This document shows positions 1 through 9,111 of a DNA stretch of 64,000 nucleotides, in pieces; positions within the stretch are counted from its first letter, which is position 1; each line of letters opens with the position of its first letter. The stretch spans positions 992,001 through 1,056,000 of the forward strand of contig CP076040.1 of the NCBI GenBank assembly GCA_014529675.2, given 5' to 3'. Source of the stretch: Opitutia bacterium ISCC 52. GTDB taxonomy: Bacteria; Verrucomicrobiota; Verrucomicrobiia; Opitutales; UBA2995. Under the pieces are notes generated by a model that was not told the DNA's origin, ran no database searches, and saw nothing but the letters and a program-made list of their open reading frames with translations. Position numbers and translations under genes: made by a program.

Positions 1-1034
1 ATGCGTTCAAGCATGTAAGCCAAATTTTGCACATACCAGCGACTGACCCGAGTGTATTCGTCAACGGCCTGGTCTTGGAACTTGTGGTGGGACATGCCAT
101 GGTGATCGGAGGTCACTCCATCGAGGAACGAGAAGTTCTGGCGACTAAACCCGTGGGCGGTCATCAAGGTTCCGACCCGTGTGGTGTCCGTCCAGAATGA
201 GAGAACCATCAGGTCCATCATCAATCTTAAATGCCTGGCGCGATCCTGAGGGATTCCAGCCTCTGGGCGCAAATACTCCGGTTTCGTAATGGGATTCCAG
301 GTACGCTCTTGTGGGTTTAAAGTATTTTCAATTTGCACTTCGACCGAGCGCACGCTGTCCAGGTATTCACCGATCTTGTGCTTGTCCTGGTAACTGGCTT
401 TGCGCTGCAGGCTCTTGGCGTCATCGAGGACGAGGTCTACCACACTTTTGCGGTAGGCCGCCTTGCGCTGAGCTTCCGGTCCAGAGTTGTCACGGAACAT
501 TCGATCGAATGCCACGCGTGGATTTATTTCGGGAGAGACCCGGGTGGTTTCAGAGCTCCAGGAAACGGTATTGGCAAAAGAAATGGGATTGCGGCCTGCA
601 TTACCTTGGCGAGGGGGTTCGGTTCCTAATATGACCGATGGGAAGGGGGTTTCCTTGCCGATCGCTTGGGCGACCATCTGGTCGAGAGAGACGGCGTTCT
701 TGTCACCTTCGATGGTTTTTCCGGTTAGGAATGCCCCGGTCATCTGCACGTGACCTTTTCCGGTATTGTCCAGGTTTGAAAGAACCGTCAGCTCGCGCTT
801 AAGATTTTGCAGGGGCTTTAGGATGGGGGAGAGCTCGAATTGTTTGCCTACCCCTGTGACGTCCCAGGCTTCTGGAAAAACACCATTGGGTTGAAAGATA
901 CAGGCCAGTCGAGTCGGTGGAGTTGCGACCGCTTTGGCCGAAGTGCTCCCCATGATGTCGAGGTAGGGAAGGGCCAGGCTTGCGCCTACGCCTTTGAGAA
1001 AACTTCTGCGGGATATGTGCCAACTTTTACTCAT
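1..1034 (-). CDS. DUF1552 domain protein, Tat-exported (3' end beyond window)
   Basis: The minus strand is open from an ATG at 1034 to the window edge, giving 344 visible codons without a stop. The N-terminus carries a twin-arginine signal, SRRSFLKG at residues 8-15, followed by a hydrophobic stretch, so the protein is probably exported folded. The reading continues with FQPNGVFPEAW and later features of the DUF1552 family, an uncharacterised family common in Planctomycetes and Verrucomicrobia. The start overlaps the stop of the upstream DUF1592 gene by 8 bp, so the two are translationally coupled. DUF1552 and DUF1592 proteins are habitual partners; neither has an established reaction. The C-terminus is not visible. 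Confidence 0.88.
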   Translation of the reverse strand, partial: MSKSWHISRRSFLKGVGASLALPYLDIMGSTSAKAVATPPTRLACIFQPNGVFPEAWDVTGVGKQFELSPILKPLQNLKRELTVLSNLDNTGKGHVQMTGAFLTGKTIEGDKNAVSLDQMVAQAIGKETPFPSVILGTEPPRQGNAGRNPISFANTVSWSSETTRVSPEINPRVAFDRMFRDNSGPEAQRKAAYRKSVVDLVLDDAKSLQRKASYQDKHKIGEYLDSVRSVEVQIENTLNPQERTWNPITKPEYLRPEAGIPQDRARHLRLMMDLMVLSFWTDTTRVGTLMTAHGFSRQNFSFLDGVTSDHHGMSHHKFQDQAVDEYTRVSRWYVQNLAYMLER

Positions 1035-3765
1035 CTTCGGGATTGGGGTGTTGAAATTGGAAGGGGTAGCTCAATGCGACTTCTGATATTAAAGTGCGTG
1101 CACTGTAGTTGTCTTTTTCCAGGGCGGCAATAATTTTTAAAATGGCAGCTTCGTCGTAGTGTTTCAGGTCTCTACCGAGGCCGTAAGCTAGCATGCGCTC
1201 GACAACGTTGCGAATGAATGGAGCTTGTTCTTTCGCGAGTAGGTAGTCCTTTAACTCCACTGCACCGCTGAATTCATGGCCGTCCGGCATGATTCCGGAG
1301 CTGTCGATCGACACTCCGTTTTCCATGGTACGGAAACGACCGATAGCGTCAAAGTTCTCTAATCCAAACCCAATGGGATCGATCTTCTCATGGCAATCGA
1401 CACAGCTGGGATTGCGGCGATGTTCTTCAAATTCTTCTCGCAAGGTCTGGCCTTTTTTCTGTCCCGCGTTCTCTGGAAGGATACCTGCGTCCGCTGGCGG
1501 CTCCGGAATTCGATTGCCCAAGAGCGTTTCGAGTACCCACTTTCCGCGGCTGACCGGATTCGTGCGGACTGGGTTGGAAGTAGCAGTCAGAATGCTTCCC
1601 ATCCCGAGCAGTCCGCCGCGGTTGCGGTCTTCGAGTTTTACCAGTCGCATGTCACTGCCCTCTACGCCTTTGATGCCGTAGTGCATAGCGAGTGCATCGT
1701 TGAGGTAAGTCTCCTCCGAATCGAGTAGCTGGAGTAAGCTCCCTCCATCGTGAACCAGGGATTGAAACATCATCGAGGTTTCCGCCTTCATGGCTTCCAT
1801 GAGAGGGGGAGTGAAGTCTTTGAAGGAACGAGGATCCGGAACCACGTTGATACCAAGTGATTCATAGCCCAGCCATTGACCAAGGAAGGTTTCCATGGAA
1901 CGGGCTGCCCGTGGATCCTTCAACATGCGGTCGACCTGTTGTTTTAGAATCCTGGGTTGATGAAGCCGTTTCTTCTTGGCTAGCTCGAAGAGTTCTTCAT
2001 CGGGCATAGTCATCCAGAGAAAGTAAGAAAGACGAGAGGCCAACTGGTAGTCGTTAAGCTGATACTCCTTTTCCTTGTTCGACGGTGCCAGTTCGGGACG
2101 ATAGAGAAAATGGGGTGAAACCAGCACACCTGTCAGCGCCAGCTTAACCGATTCTTTGAAAGGGTCGCCGTTTTTGGAAGCCAGCTTAAATAGGTCCACA
2201 TACTTGGCTACTTCCCGTCGAGATACTTTTCTTCTGAAAGCGCGTTCGGTGAAGCGTTCAATGATTTTGGTGGCGGCTTTTGTTTCTGACGTTCCTTTTC
2301 CCGGTTCCGCAATAAAAACCACGGATTTTCCACCTGCATCTTCAGGTAGGACCGGTCCATGTACTTTTACCCAGTCAATACCCACACTCTGTGCGCGTAG
2401 TTGGGGGGTTGCCTCCACGGGTTTGATATCCGCAATGGCAGCGAGTATACCCTCATTGCCAGCAAACTTCTCTTCGTTGAAACTCCGGTATTGGGCATTA
2501 AAGTCCTCGATAGAAAGATTGAGCTTACGTGCCAATTCATCCGATGCATCTTTGACCAGTTCAAGCCGTTGGAAGATATTGTCCTTGTAATTGATGATTT
2601 CATTCGGATCGCCCTGGGTGCCGAGTAGCCGAAGCTGCTCATAACGCTGCTGCATAGACTTGGCATGTTCGTTCAAGCGCCGGATGGAATTTCTGATGCT
2701 ATTTGAGTTGTCGTCAGAATGTGGGTACAGAGGTGTGTTTTCGTTGATGCCGATTTGGACAAGTTTGCCTGCATTGGTAGGGAGCTGTTTGTAATTCGTT
2801 ATTGGCTCTGATTTCGGTTTATATAAAACGGCTGGCTTCTGAATGTTCCAGGCAACTTGATGACTGCCCTTGGGAACAAATGCGGTAATCGAGTAAGTGT
2901 CCGGCTCGGTCTTGTAGATTTCGATGTCGCCCTTGATTTCGTCGTTAATTCTCAAACGCGTACCGGTGGGACCTTCCGTGCTTAACGCCCAAATGGTAAA
3001 TTTGTAGAATCCATCATGGGGGAAATCCATGGATTCATAGAGCGTCATTTGTCCACGATTGATGACATAGCCTTTGAAATTGTCCCCGATGACTTTCGGT
3101 GTTTCCCGCGTCTCAGTCATGAACATGTCTTCCGACTCATAGTAGTAATTGATCGGATCTTTTTCAAAGGATAGCAACGCGTCCAACGAGCGTTCCGCAG
3201 CCTCAAAGTACCTCTCCATTTGCACAGGTGTAATAAACAAATTGTCGCGGTCGTTGGTGAATCCGCTTTGTCCCTCTCCATCCTGATTAAATACGTTGCC
3301 CGGATTAAAATCGAAACCAAGTAAATCGCGCATCGTGTTATTGTACTCCACCTTGGTCAGGCGGGGCATGGTCACGTGGCCTGGATTTTTGATTTTGCTC
3401 CAGTCGATTTCGTTCAGCGTTTGCTCCAACCATTCGACGAGCATGCGGCGTTCTTCAGGCGAGGGCAGGGGTTCCTCATCTGGCATTTCTTCTTCACGGA
3501 CGACATGGATCACATCCTGCCACAGCCTGTGCTCTTTCATTAAAGTCCGCTTGTCGTGAAAACTGGAAAGTTGGATGTCACCCTTTTGTTTCTCCTCTCC
3601 GTGACAGCGGTAGCAGTACTCTTCCAGTATAGGACGAATATCGTTTTCGTAGCTCAGGGAAGCTAGGTCAGTTTTGGCTGAGAGGCTTGGGGTTAGCCAT
3701 AAAGGGGCACTGCAACCAAATAGCGTCAGTAACAATCTAAATAACTGGGGTAGGCCTTTTGGCAT
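1027..3765 (-). CDS. DUF1587/DUF1592/DUF1588/DUF1585 protein with heme-binding motifs (planctomycete cytochrome-like)
   Basis: The protein is about 912 aa. The chosen start is the ATG at 3765, because it gives a good signal peptide (MPKGLPQLFRLLLTLFG); a TTG at 3822 would add 19 residues before it. A CYRCH motif near residue 51-55 is a CxxCH heme c attachment site in the PSCyt-type N-terminal domain. MPRLTKVEYNNTMRDLLG marks DUF1587, and a second CVDCH motif lies in the last quarter within DUF1588, before the DUF1585 tail. The family is predicted to be a periplasmic multi-domain c-type cytochrome whose substrate is unknown. It is followed without a gap by the DUF1552 gene, forming a two-gene operon. 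Family assignment is strong; function is not known. Confidence 0.9.
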   Translation of the reverse strand: MPKGLPQLFRLLLTLFGCSAPLWLTPSLSAKTDLASLSYENDIRPILEEYCYRCHGEEKQKGDIQLSSFHDKRTLMKEHRLWQDVIHVVREEEMPDEEPLPSPEERRMLVEWLEQTLNEIDWSKIKNPGHVTMPRLTKVEYNNTMRDLLGFDFNPGNVFNQDGEGQSGFTNDRDNLFITPVQMERYFEAAERSLDALLSFEKDPINYYYESEDMFMTETRETPKVIGDNFKGYVINRGQMTLYESMDFPHDGFYKFTIWALSTEGPTGTRLRINDEIKGDIEIYKTEPDTYSITAFVPKGSHQVAWNIQKPAVLYKPKSEPITNYKQLPTNAGKLVQIGINENTPLYPHSDDNSNSIRNSIRRLNEHAKSMQQRYEQLRLLGTQGDPNEIINYKDNIFQRLELVKDASDELARKLNLSIEDFNAQYRSFNEEKFAGNEGILAAIADIKPVEATPQLRAQSVGIDWVKVHGPVLPEDAGGKSVVFIAEPGKGTSETKAATKIIERFTERAFRRKVSRREVAKYVDLFKLASKNGDPFKESVKLALTGVLVSPHFLYRPELAPSNKEKEYQLNDYQLASRLSYFLWMTMPDEELFELAKKKRLHQPRILKQQVDRMLKDPRAARSMETFLGQWLGYESLGINVVPDPRSFKDFTPPLMEAMKAETSMMFQSLVHDGGSLLQLLDSEETYLNDALAMHYGIKGVEGSDMRLVKLEDRNRGGLLGMGSILTATSNPVRTNPVSRGKWVLETLLGNRIPEPPADAGILPENAGQKKGQTLREEFEEHRRNPSCVDCHEKIDPIGFGLENFDAIGRFRTMENGVSIDSSGIMPDGHEFSGAVELKDYLLAKEQAPFIRNVVERMLAYGLGRDLKHYDEAAILKIIAALEKDNYSARTLISEVALSYPFQFQHPNPEDE

Positions 3766-3883
3766 AATAACAATAGGGTAGGAAAGACGGATGAAGGCTA
3801 GAGGGATCGAAGGAAGTGACAATACCGAAAACTGTTCGAGCTGCTAAACAAGTTGAATAATAGAAGGTATTTAACCCTACCCT

Positions 3884-3916
3884 AAAGTAGCACAGGCATC
3901 TTGCCTGTGCTACTTT
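3884..3916. repeat. Perfect 15-bp inverted repeat, REP-like family 1
   Basis: AAAGTAGCACAGGCA is followed by a 3-nt loop (TCT) and its exact reverse complement. The hairpin lies between the divergent DUF1592 and cupin genes. The first 26 nt recur identically at 12815-12840. No U-tract specific to one strand follows, and the flanking genes diverge, so it is unlikely to be a terminator. Confidence 0.85.
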
Positions 3917-3925
3917 ATTTATCTG

Positions 3926-4336
3926 ATGTCCAAGTTTGATACTAAACGGCTGCCTGAAGATTGGGACGAACTCGCACCAGACGGTTCTCGTGTAAGGAAA
4001 TTGTTGCGCGTGAGCTCCGGTGATATGGCGCACTTTGAGTTACCGGCTGGCGAGACCTCCACGGCTGAGATTCACCCGGACTTCGAAGAGATGTGGTACT
4101 TTATTGCAGGTAGGGGTGAGATGTGGCGGAAGCAGGGAGACCGAGAAGAATTGGTTTCAGTTGAGCCGGGTGTCAGTATTTCCATACCTAAGAACACTAT
4201 CTTTCAATTTCGCTCTTTAGGAGAGAAATCACTGGAAGCGGTTGTAGTGACTATGCCACCTTGGTCGGGTGAAGCCTCAGTTGAAAACGTGGAAGGCATT
4301 TGGGAACCGACCTTGGGTAAGCGGGCGAAATCTTAA
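3926..4336 (+). CDS. Small cupin-domain protein
   Basis: This 136-aa protein has the single conserved beta-barrel pattern of a cupin. The first motif is recognisable around AEIHPDFEEMWYFIAGRGEMW, with one His and acidic residues instead of the full HxH pair, and the second motif around VSISIPKNTIFQFRS. It has no signal peptide and is probably cytoplasmic. Such single-domain cupins may bind sugars, act as isomerases or simply bind a metal; nothing here decides which. It begins 10 bp after the REP-like hairpin and ends convergently with the NamZ-like gene, the stop codons overlapping by 4 bp. Confidence 0.8.
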   Translation: MSKFDTKRLPEDWDELAPDGSRVRKLLRVSSGDMAHFELPAGETSTAEIHPDFEEMWYFIAGRGEMWRKQGDREELVSVEPGVSISIPKNTIFQFRSLGEKSLEAVVVTMPPWSGEASVENVEGIWEPTLGKRAKS

Positions 4337-5535
4337 TAGATCAAGAACGGTTGCCGCGCTTCACCATACCAGTCCTCGAAGGTTTCCAATTCTTCAAATA
4401 CTTGCTCCAGCGAACTCCGGCCTTCAATCACGTCCCTCAGCGTTGATCCTCCATAAAGCAGGTCGATTGCTGGAACGTCCTTGATGAACTCGTAGGGATC
4501 TTTTCTCCATTGGAACTCATTGGGGAAGGCTCTGGCGGCAGCGACTAACAGTAGAATGCCAAGTCGATAACTCCGAAGGTGCGTTCGATCTTCTACTGTG
4601 ATTCGAATACCCTGGCACGTCTCTCCTGCATGTTTTTGGTATTTAGGAATGAAGGTACTTGGTTCAATGGAAACACCCTCCATAGGCAGCTCGAGTTCTG
4701 AAAGGGCACTTAGCCAATCTTCTCCATTGGCAAAGGGAGCACCGAGTAAGAGAAAGGCTTCGTCGGTTCCTCGTCCTTCCGATAGGTTGGTCGCTTCAAA
4801 TAAACAGGTCCCGGGGTAGACGGTGGCCGCATCTAGGCTTGGCATATTGGGTGAAGGCTTCACCCAGGGAATACTTGTTTCATCCAGGTATAGCTCACGC
4901 TGCCAGCCCTCGACTTGAATGACCTCCAAGTCACACGAGTGAGGCGCAATCGCTTCATCCCCGCCTCCGAATCCTTTTTGAAACAGAAGTGCGAGTTCAC
5001 CCAGCGTCATTCCATGGCGGTTGGCAATGGGGCCGATGCCGCAAAAGGAACGATAGGGGCTTTTTAAGGGAGATCCCTCGATTGTTACTCCGTTGATCGG
5101 ATTCGGACGGTCCAGAACCATTAGCTTTGTATCTGTTGTGTCTGCCACCTGCATGCAGTAGGCCATCGTCTGGGAATAGGTATAATAGCGGGTACCTATA
5201 TCAGGTAGATCGACGACCAGTATGTCCAAACCCTTCAGTTGTTCTGGGTCTGGACTTAAGCTTTCGGGGCCACTGCCGTACAGACTTACGACCTCGAGGT
5301 CGCCCTGCCGTTCATCCTCGACGGCCTCCATATCCTGGGCAGTGCCTCGGAATCCATGTTCGGGGGTGAAGATCCTTTTCAATCTGCAGTTCTGGTAGCT
5401 GGAGAGAAGGTCGACCAGATGCTCACCGTTTGAATCAACGGAGACTTGATTGCACAAAATGCCGACGCTGCTGTTTTCGAGAAAGGTGAACGCTTCCTTG
5501 ATCGCAACTTCGATTCCTGATCGCACTGGATTCAT
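4333..5535 (-). CDS. namZ: DUF1343 family protein, NamZ-like exo-beta-N-acetylmuramidase
   Basis: The 400-aa protein matches the DUF1343 family. Hallmarks are FTPEHGFRGTAQDMEA near residue 75, VVDLPDIGTRYYTYSQTMAY near 130, LDRPNPING near 160, and a C-terminal domain ending in EDWYGEARQPFLIY. Characterised NamZ enzymes release terminal N-acetylmuramic acid from peptidoglycan fragments. The start ATG at 5535 gives a protein with no signal peptide, whereas many family members are exported, so this copy may act on imported muropeptides in the cytoplasm; that is inference. It stands alone, convergent with the cupin gene. Confidence 0.85.
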   Translation of the reverse strand: MNPVRSGIEVAIKEAFTFLENSSVGILCNQVSVDSNGEHLVDLLSSYQNCRLKRIFTPEHGFRGTAQDMEAVEDERQGDLEVVSLYGSGPESLSPDPEQLKGLDILVVDLPDIGTRYYTYSQTMAYCMQVADTTDTKLMVLDRPNPINGVTIEGSPLKSPYRSFCGIGPIANRHGMTLGELALLFQKGFGGGDEAIAPHSCDLEVIQVEGWQRELYLDETSIPWVKPSPNMPSLDAATVYPGTCLFEATNLSEGRGTDEAFLLLGAPFANGEDWLSALSELELPMEGVSIEPSTFIPKYQKHAGETCQGIRITVEDRTHLRSYRLGILLLVAAARAFPNEFQWRKDPYEFIKDVPAIDLLYGGSTLRDVIEGRSSLEQVFEELETFEDWYGEARQPFLIY

Positions 5536-5650
5536 TAGGAAATGGCTGAGTGTTTAAGGATTAATGGCTGGTTGTCGCTCTGATTTTAATTGCTAGGGTG
5601 AATTCCAGCACCATATTTATAGGACTGCTTATTCGAATGTCGATTTTACT

Positions 5651-6850
5651 ATGCCCACCCCTAAACCAATGAATGACTCTAAAATAAACCGAAGAACCTT
5701 TATCGCTGCCGCCGGCGCCACCGCGGCCGTGGCCGCAACCGGAAAATTGTCCCATGCACGGGCAAATGAACCGGGTCCCAATTTCGAGTGGAAGAATAGG
5801 AAGAGTTCTATGGCTTATCGGCGCCTTGGGAGAACCGAATTGATGGTATCGGAAATTGTTGTGGGAGGTCTCGCGGTGGATGAGCAGCCCGGTCGCTGGG
5901 AGTTTTTGGAAGCAGGAATCGATCTTGGTATCAATTATATCGATACAGCATCGAATTACCGGCGCGGAGGCAGTGAGCGAGGAGTTGCCAATGTGATCAA
6001 TACCTCTTCAAAGCGCGATCGCGTCTTTCTGACCTCAAAGACCAGTATGTGGCTCAAGCAAGCTCGGGCAAAGCCCTACACGGCCATTTGGGAATCTTTG
6101 AATGTTCGCGAACAAGCACGTGTTCGCTCTGAGATTGGAGCGCGAATCAAAGAGCGAGGCGTTTTTGAAGAATACTACCTGTGCAATTACGGCACCTGGC
6201 AAGTCACCGAAGCAGAGAAACTGTTGCGCGATGACGTGCTTGAAGATTGGTATGGTGATCGTTTAACAGACGATATTCGTCGCGGCATGACGCAAGGACT
6301 GATTACCGAACTTGAATCGAGCCTGAAGAACATGGGCACCGACCATGTGGATATTCTATTTGCCGCTCATGGTGCAACCCATGCCAAGCATCTTGAATGC
6401 CCCGAGCTTCTCGAAGCGGTGGATATTCTTAAACGACAGGGCAAGGTACGCTTTCTTGGAGTCTCAGCTCACAATGATCCTGCTTTTATTGCGCGTGCCG
6501 CCGCCGATTCAAAATACTACGATATGGCGATGGTCGCCTACAATATTTCCAATGAGGCCTGGATGACCTCCGCATTGGAATACGCTCACGAAAAGGACCT
6601 GGGGATTGTCGCTATGAAAGTTGCTCGTGCTCCACACCCGGATCGTGGAGGCGAGGTGGATCCCTTGCCTGGGTTGGTTGAGAAGATGCATAAGCTGGTA
6701 CCTGGCGACATGCACATCGCCGAAAAGGCTTATATTTGGGGACTTCGAAATCCGCACATTGCGGCCTGTATTTCGGCCATGACCAGTGAAGCGATGATTC
6801 GTAGCAATGCTGCGTTGACCGGAAAGAGTAAACACGCAGTCAGAGGCTGA
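5651..6850 (+). CDS. Tat-exported aldo/keto reductase
   Basis: The 399-aa protein has a twin-arginine signal (NRRTFIAA at residues 13-20) followed by an Ala-rich hydrophobic stretch, then an aldo/keto reductase barrel starting at YRRLGRTELMVSEIVVGG. The catalytic tetrad is visible as Asp and Tyr in NYIDTASNYRRGGSE, Lys in FLTSKTS and His in ILFAAHGATH. The family reduces carbonyls with NAD(P)H. An insertion of about 60 residues (roughly residues 140-200) makes it longer than a standard 300-aa member, as in other Tat-linked planctomycete and verrucomicrobial homologues. ATG at 5651 is used; an in-frame ATG six codons later is possible. The substrate is unknown. Confidence 0.88.
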   Translation: MPTPKPMNDSKINRRTFIAAAGATAAVAATGKLSHARANEPGPNFEWKNRKSSMAYRRLGRTELMVSEIVVGGLAVDEQPGRWEFLEAGIDLGINYIDTASNYRRGGSERGVANVINTSSKRDRVFLTSKTSMWLKQARAKPYTAIWESLNVREQARVRSEIGARIKERGVFEEYYLCNYGTWQVTEAEKLLRDDVLEDWYGDRLTDDIRRGMTQGLITELESSLKNMGTDHVDILFAAHGATHAKHLECPELLEAVDILKRQGKVRFLGVSAHNDPAFIARAAADSKYYDMAMVAYNISNEAWMTSALEYAHEKDLGIVAMKVARAPHPDRGGEVDPLPGLVEKMHKLVPGDMHIAEKAYIWGLRNPHIAACISAMTSEAMIRSNAALTGKSKHAVRG

Positions 6851-6888
6851 GTAGTTGCGTTGTCAGTTTTTTTTAAGGATTACTCTAG

Positions 6889-7844
6889 ATGAATTCACTT
6901 TTTAGTCCTATGAAAAGTCGAGCCATCCAGATGTCGGTGTTAGTCATTTTGCTTTTCAGTCTGACGGGCCATGCATTCTTAGGAACATTCTACGCTCCCG
7001 ACAATCGCGACGGGATTGTGATTACTCTCAAAGAAGTAGATGGATTATATTCCGGCACCTTGAGAGTGGAAGGGGAAGTGTATCAGGTAGAGTGTTTTGA
7101 TCAGGGTGGATTCCTTGAAGGGCAGGTGCTGTGAAAACCGATACGTGTTTCAGTAGCTCGAAATGGTCCTTACATGGAATTGAGTTTGGTGAACATCACT
7201 TGGGGTGCTTTGCCGGATCCTACCACGGCCAGAACCTACGCCTTGGAAATGCAGGGGGAAACATCTTCTGCCGCAGCCAATTACGTGCAGTCGGGTCCCG
7301 GGGGCACGCAGGCCGTTGTATTCAATGGGATGCTTTTAGAACGAAAGCAGCTAGAAGATTTCTTTAAACAATATCGTCATTATCCGCTACCAGGCAATTA
7401 TTGGTATGACCCCGTCAGTGGTCTATACGGCGCGGTGGGGTTTGATGCCTTTGGCTATTTGCGTCCAGGGCATCAGTATGGTCCATGTTGGCGGGTAGCT
7501 GAAAAGGGGACTCTCGTTTCTTTATCAATGGTCGCAATCTCTCCAGGAATGAGGCTCTCGTTTGGAGACGATTGCTGGGACGAGATTTAAGACCGGGGAA
7601 TTACCATTTCGATGGGCTCGGCAATCTCGAACTTGAAGGGCTTAGAGAATTTCATTACAACTTATTTGAGCATGCAGATGTTTCCTCTCTAGAGATGCCT
7701 GCTGGTATGGGAGATTTCTATTGGACGAATCGATTCAAATGTGGTCGTGGAAGCAACCAAAGACGAGGGGATTATTATAGTGTCCCTGGTTATGGACCTG
7801 AGGGGTATGGGTTTCTTGGAGAGCTGCAGCCGAGGGAAGAGTGA
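6889..7844 (+). pseudogene. Broken secreted-protein gene with uncharacterised YWYDPVSG domain
   Basis: Three open segments appear to be one gene. Segment 1 (6889-7131) has a signal peptide and MORN-like text (DGLYSGTLRVEGE). It ends at an in-frame TGA (7132-7134), after which the same frame stays open to about 7500. Segment 2 contains VVFNGMLLERKQL and PLPGNYWYDPVSGLYGAVG. Near 7500-7510 the sensible reading shifts frame and continues as FFINGRNLSRNEALVWRRLL and PGNYHFDGLGNLELEG to 7844. The duplicated pattern of 'NG..L' followed by 'PGNYW/HFD' is one I have seen only in uncharacterised proteins. With one nonsense codon and one frameshift it is probably a pseudogene of about 318 codons; sequencing error could explain the frameshift but less easily the stop. 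Confidence 0.75.
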
Positions 7845-7852
7845 GATCCGTC

Positions 7853-8671
7853 CTAATGCGTCATCGCGTAGAAGATGATGTTGATACCCATAGGATAGGA
7901 ATTCTTGTCTGAGTATTTCCTGAAATACTCGATGTCTTCACCTTCTCGCTCCCAACCGTCAACCAGGTCATTGTTGTGGCAAAGGATGGCCATCATGCGA
8001 CCCCTCTTGTCAAAGAAACCATAGTAGTGGGGGGCGTTATCTTTCTCCGTTCCATCGAGCGGGTGATAACTTAGACCTTGTTGCCATATGTGGATGGCCA
8101 CAGTTTGCGGTTTATGACGCAGGTCGTAGACATTGTGAAATATCGGGTGATCCAGATCTAGTTCCCGCGGCTCCAGCTCAGGGAACACGCGCTTCATTTG
8201 GAGGTAGAAGTGGTCCCATTGTTCGCTTCCCCAGAATTCATCCACCATGAGGAAGCCACCATTGAGCAGATGGCTCCTCAGTGCTTGGGCCTCTGCATCT
8301 GTAAAGACTACCGAACGAGGAGCGATGATGAATATAAAGGGATATTTGACGAGATCAGGGTCGGTTAACTCCAGGTAGACCGGATGCGGATTCGTCTTCA
8401 GTGAGGTGAGTTCCTGTAAGCGGTAAGAGATGTTCCAGTCGGCCTCAGGATAGTCGCCATCCCAGCCCCGCCTATAGTGAGGCCTGTACTTGATCCGAGC
8501 AAAAGTGAACACATCCTCTTCAAATCCAGGAGTATTCTCCCACATGGGGAATTCGCTACGGTCTGGATAGCCCCGTCGGAAGCCACCACCGCCACGGCGC
8601 TGAGCCAGCATAATGCCGGTCAGGACCAGGAGTAGTCCTAGTATCAATAATACGTTGCGAATCGAAAACAT
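7853..8671 (-). CDS. DUF4159 domain protein, membrane-anchored or secreted
   Basis: The start is set at ATG 8671, giving 272 aa that open with a hydrophobic segment (FSIRNVLLILGLLLVLTGIM). A TTG at 8743 would add 24 residues before it and is less likely. The rest matches DUF4159: FTFARIKYRP, LRSHLLNGGFLMVDEFWG and a C-terminal YPMGINIIFYAMTH. DUF4159 has a class I glutamine-amidotransferase-like (ThuA-like) fold and often accompanies MoxR/DUF58 modules or stands alone in Verrucomicrobia; its function is not known. It ends 8 bp from the broken gene on the plus strand, so the two are convergent. Confidence 0.85.
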   Translation of the reverse strand: MFSIRNVLLILGLLLVLTGIMLAQRRGGGGFRRGYPDRSEFPMWENTPGFEEDVFTFARIKYRPHYRRGWDGDYPEADWNISYRLQELTSLKTNPHPVYLELTDPDLVKYPFIFIIAPRSVVFTDAEAQALRSHLLNGGFLMVDEFWGSEQWDHFYLQMKRVFPELEPRELDLDHPIFHNVYDLRHKPQTVAIHIWQQGLSYHPLDGTEKDNAPHYYGFFDKRGRMMAILCHNNDLVDGWEREGEDIEYFRKYSDKNSYPMGINIIFYAMTH

Positions 8672-9111
8672 GGAGATGTTGAAGAACGGCTCATTTAGCA
8701 GCAGATACCGCTTCGGGTAAAAGACTAACCCCAAACCTTTCAATCGCCTTCAAAAGTGCAAGATGTATAATATTAAAATACAATAAGTTACGAAATATAG
8801 TTCTATTTTCCTCGGCCTCACACAAAGTGAATTTACATAAGCACACCTTCGAAGACTAAAATCGACATGCGCGAAATGCTGCGATGTTCCGGTCTCCTTC
8901 GGATCCGGTCTTGTCGTCGTTTCACTCCTCGGAACCAGCCTGCAATCCGTTTGGTCACGTAGTTATCTACGCTCCCGCACGGACTTGCAATCTGCGCCTT
9001 GCTTTTCATCACATTGATTGATGCCGCAAGCTCGGAACGGCTTTTTGAAACACTTGGGTAAAATTACGGGAGCTCCGAGGAATAAGCAGGGTTTGCCAGA
9101 ACTCTTTCTAG
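8672..9111. other. 440-bp intergenic region with a possible repeat cassette
   Basis: No conserved gene is recognisable. The first part (about 8755-8830) is A/T-rich and could carry promoters for the flanking divergent genes. The part from about 8833 to 9020 has a different, more balanced composition with several short palindromes such as CGTAG-TTAT-CTACG, and it contains a small minus-strand ORF listed separately. It has the look of an inserted repeat unit rather than plain promoter DNA. Confidence 0.4.
8833..9009 (-). CDS. Possible 58-aa Arg-rich ORF or repeat cassette
   Basis: Reading from an ATG at 9009 (or a GTG immediately before it) gives 58 residues ending at a TAA at 8833-8835. The middle is strongly basic (GWFRGVKRRQDRIRRRPEHR). 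There is no recognisable domain and no obvious ribosome binding site. The DNA carries several short palindromes, so a non-coding mobile repeat that happens to be open is as likely as a gene. I cannot find a second copy in this window. Confidence 0.25.
   Translation of the reverse strand: MKSKAQIASPCGSVDNYVTKRIAGWFRGVKRRQDRIRRRPEHRSISRMSILVFEGVLM

Noticed and set aside
2156-2590. 144-codon plus-strand ORF opposite the DUF1592 gene
   Set aside because: Antisense shadow of a conserved gene with no recognisable product.
7132-7134. TGA recoding (for example as Trp or Sec)
   Set aside because: Intact neighbouring genes end at TGA (for example the aldo/keto reductase), and the same locus has a frameshift too, so decay is the simpler reading.
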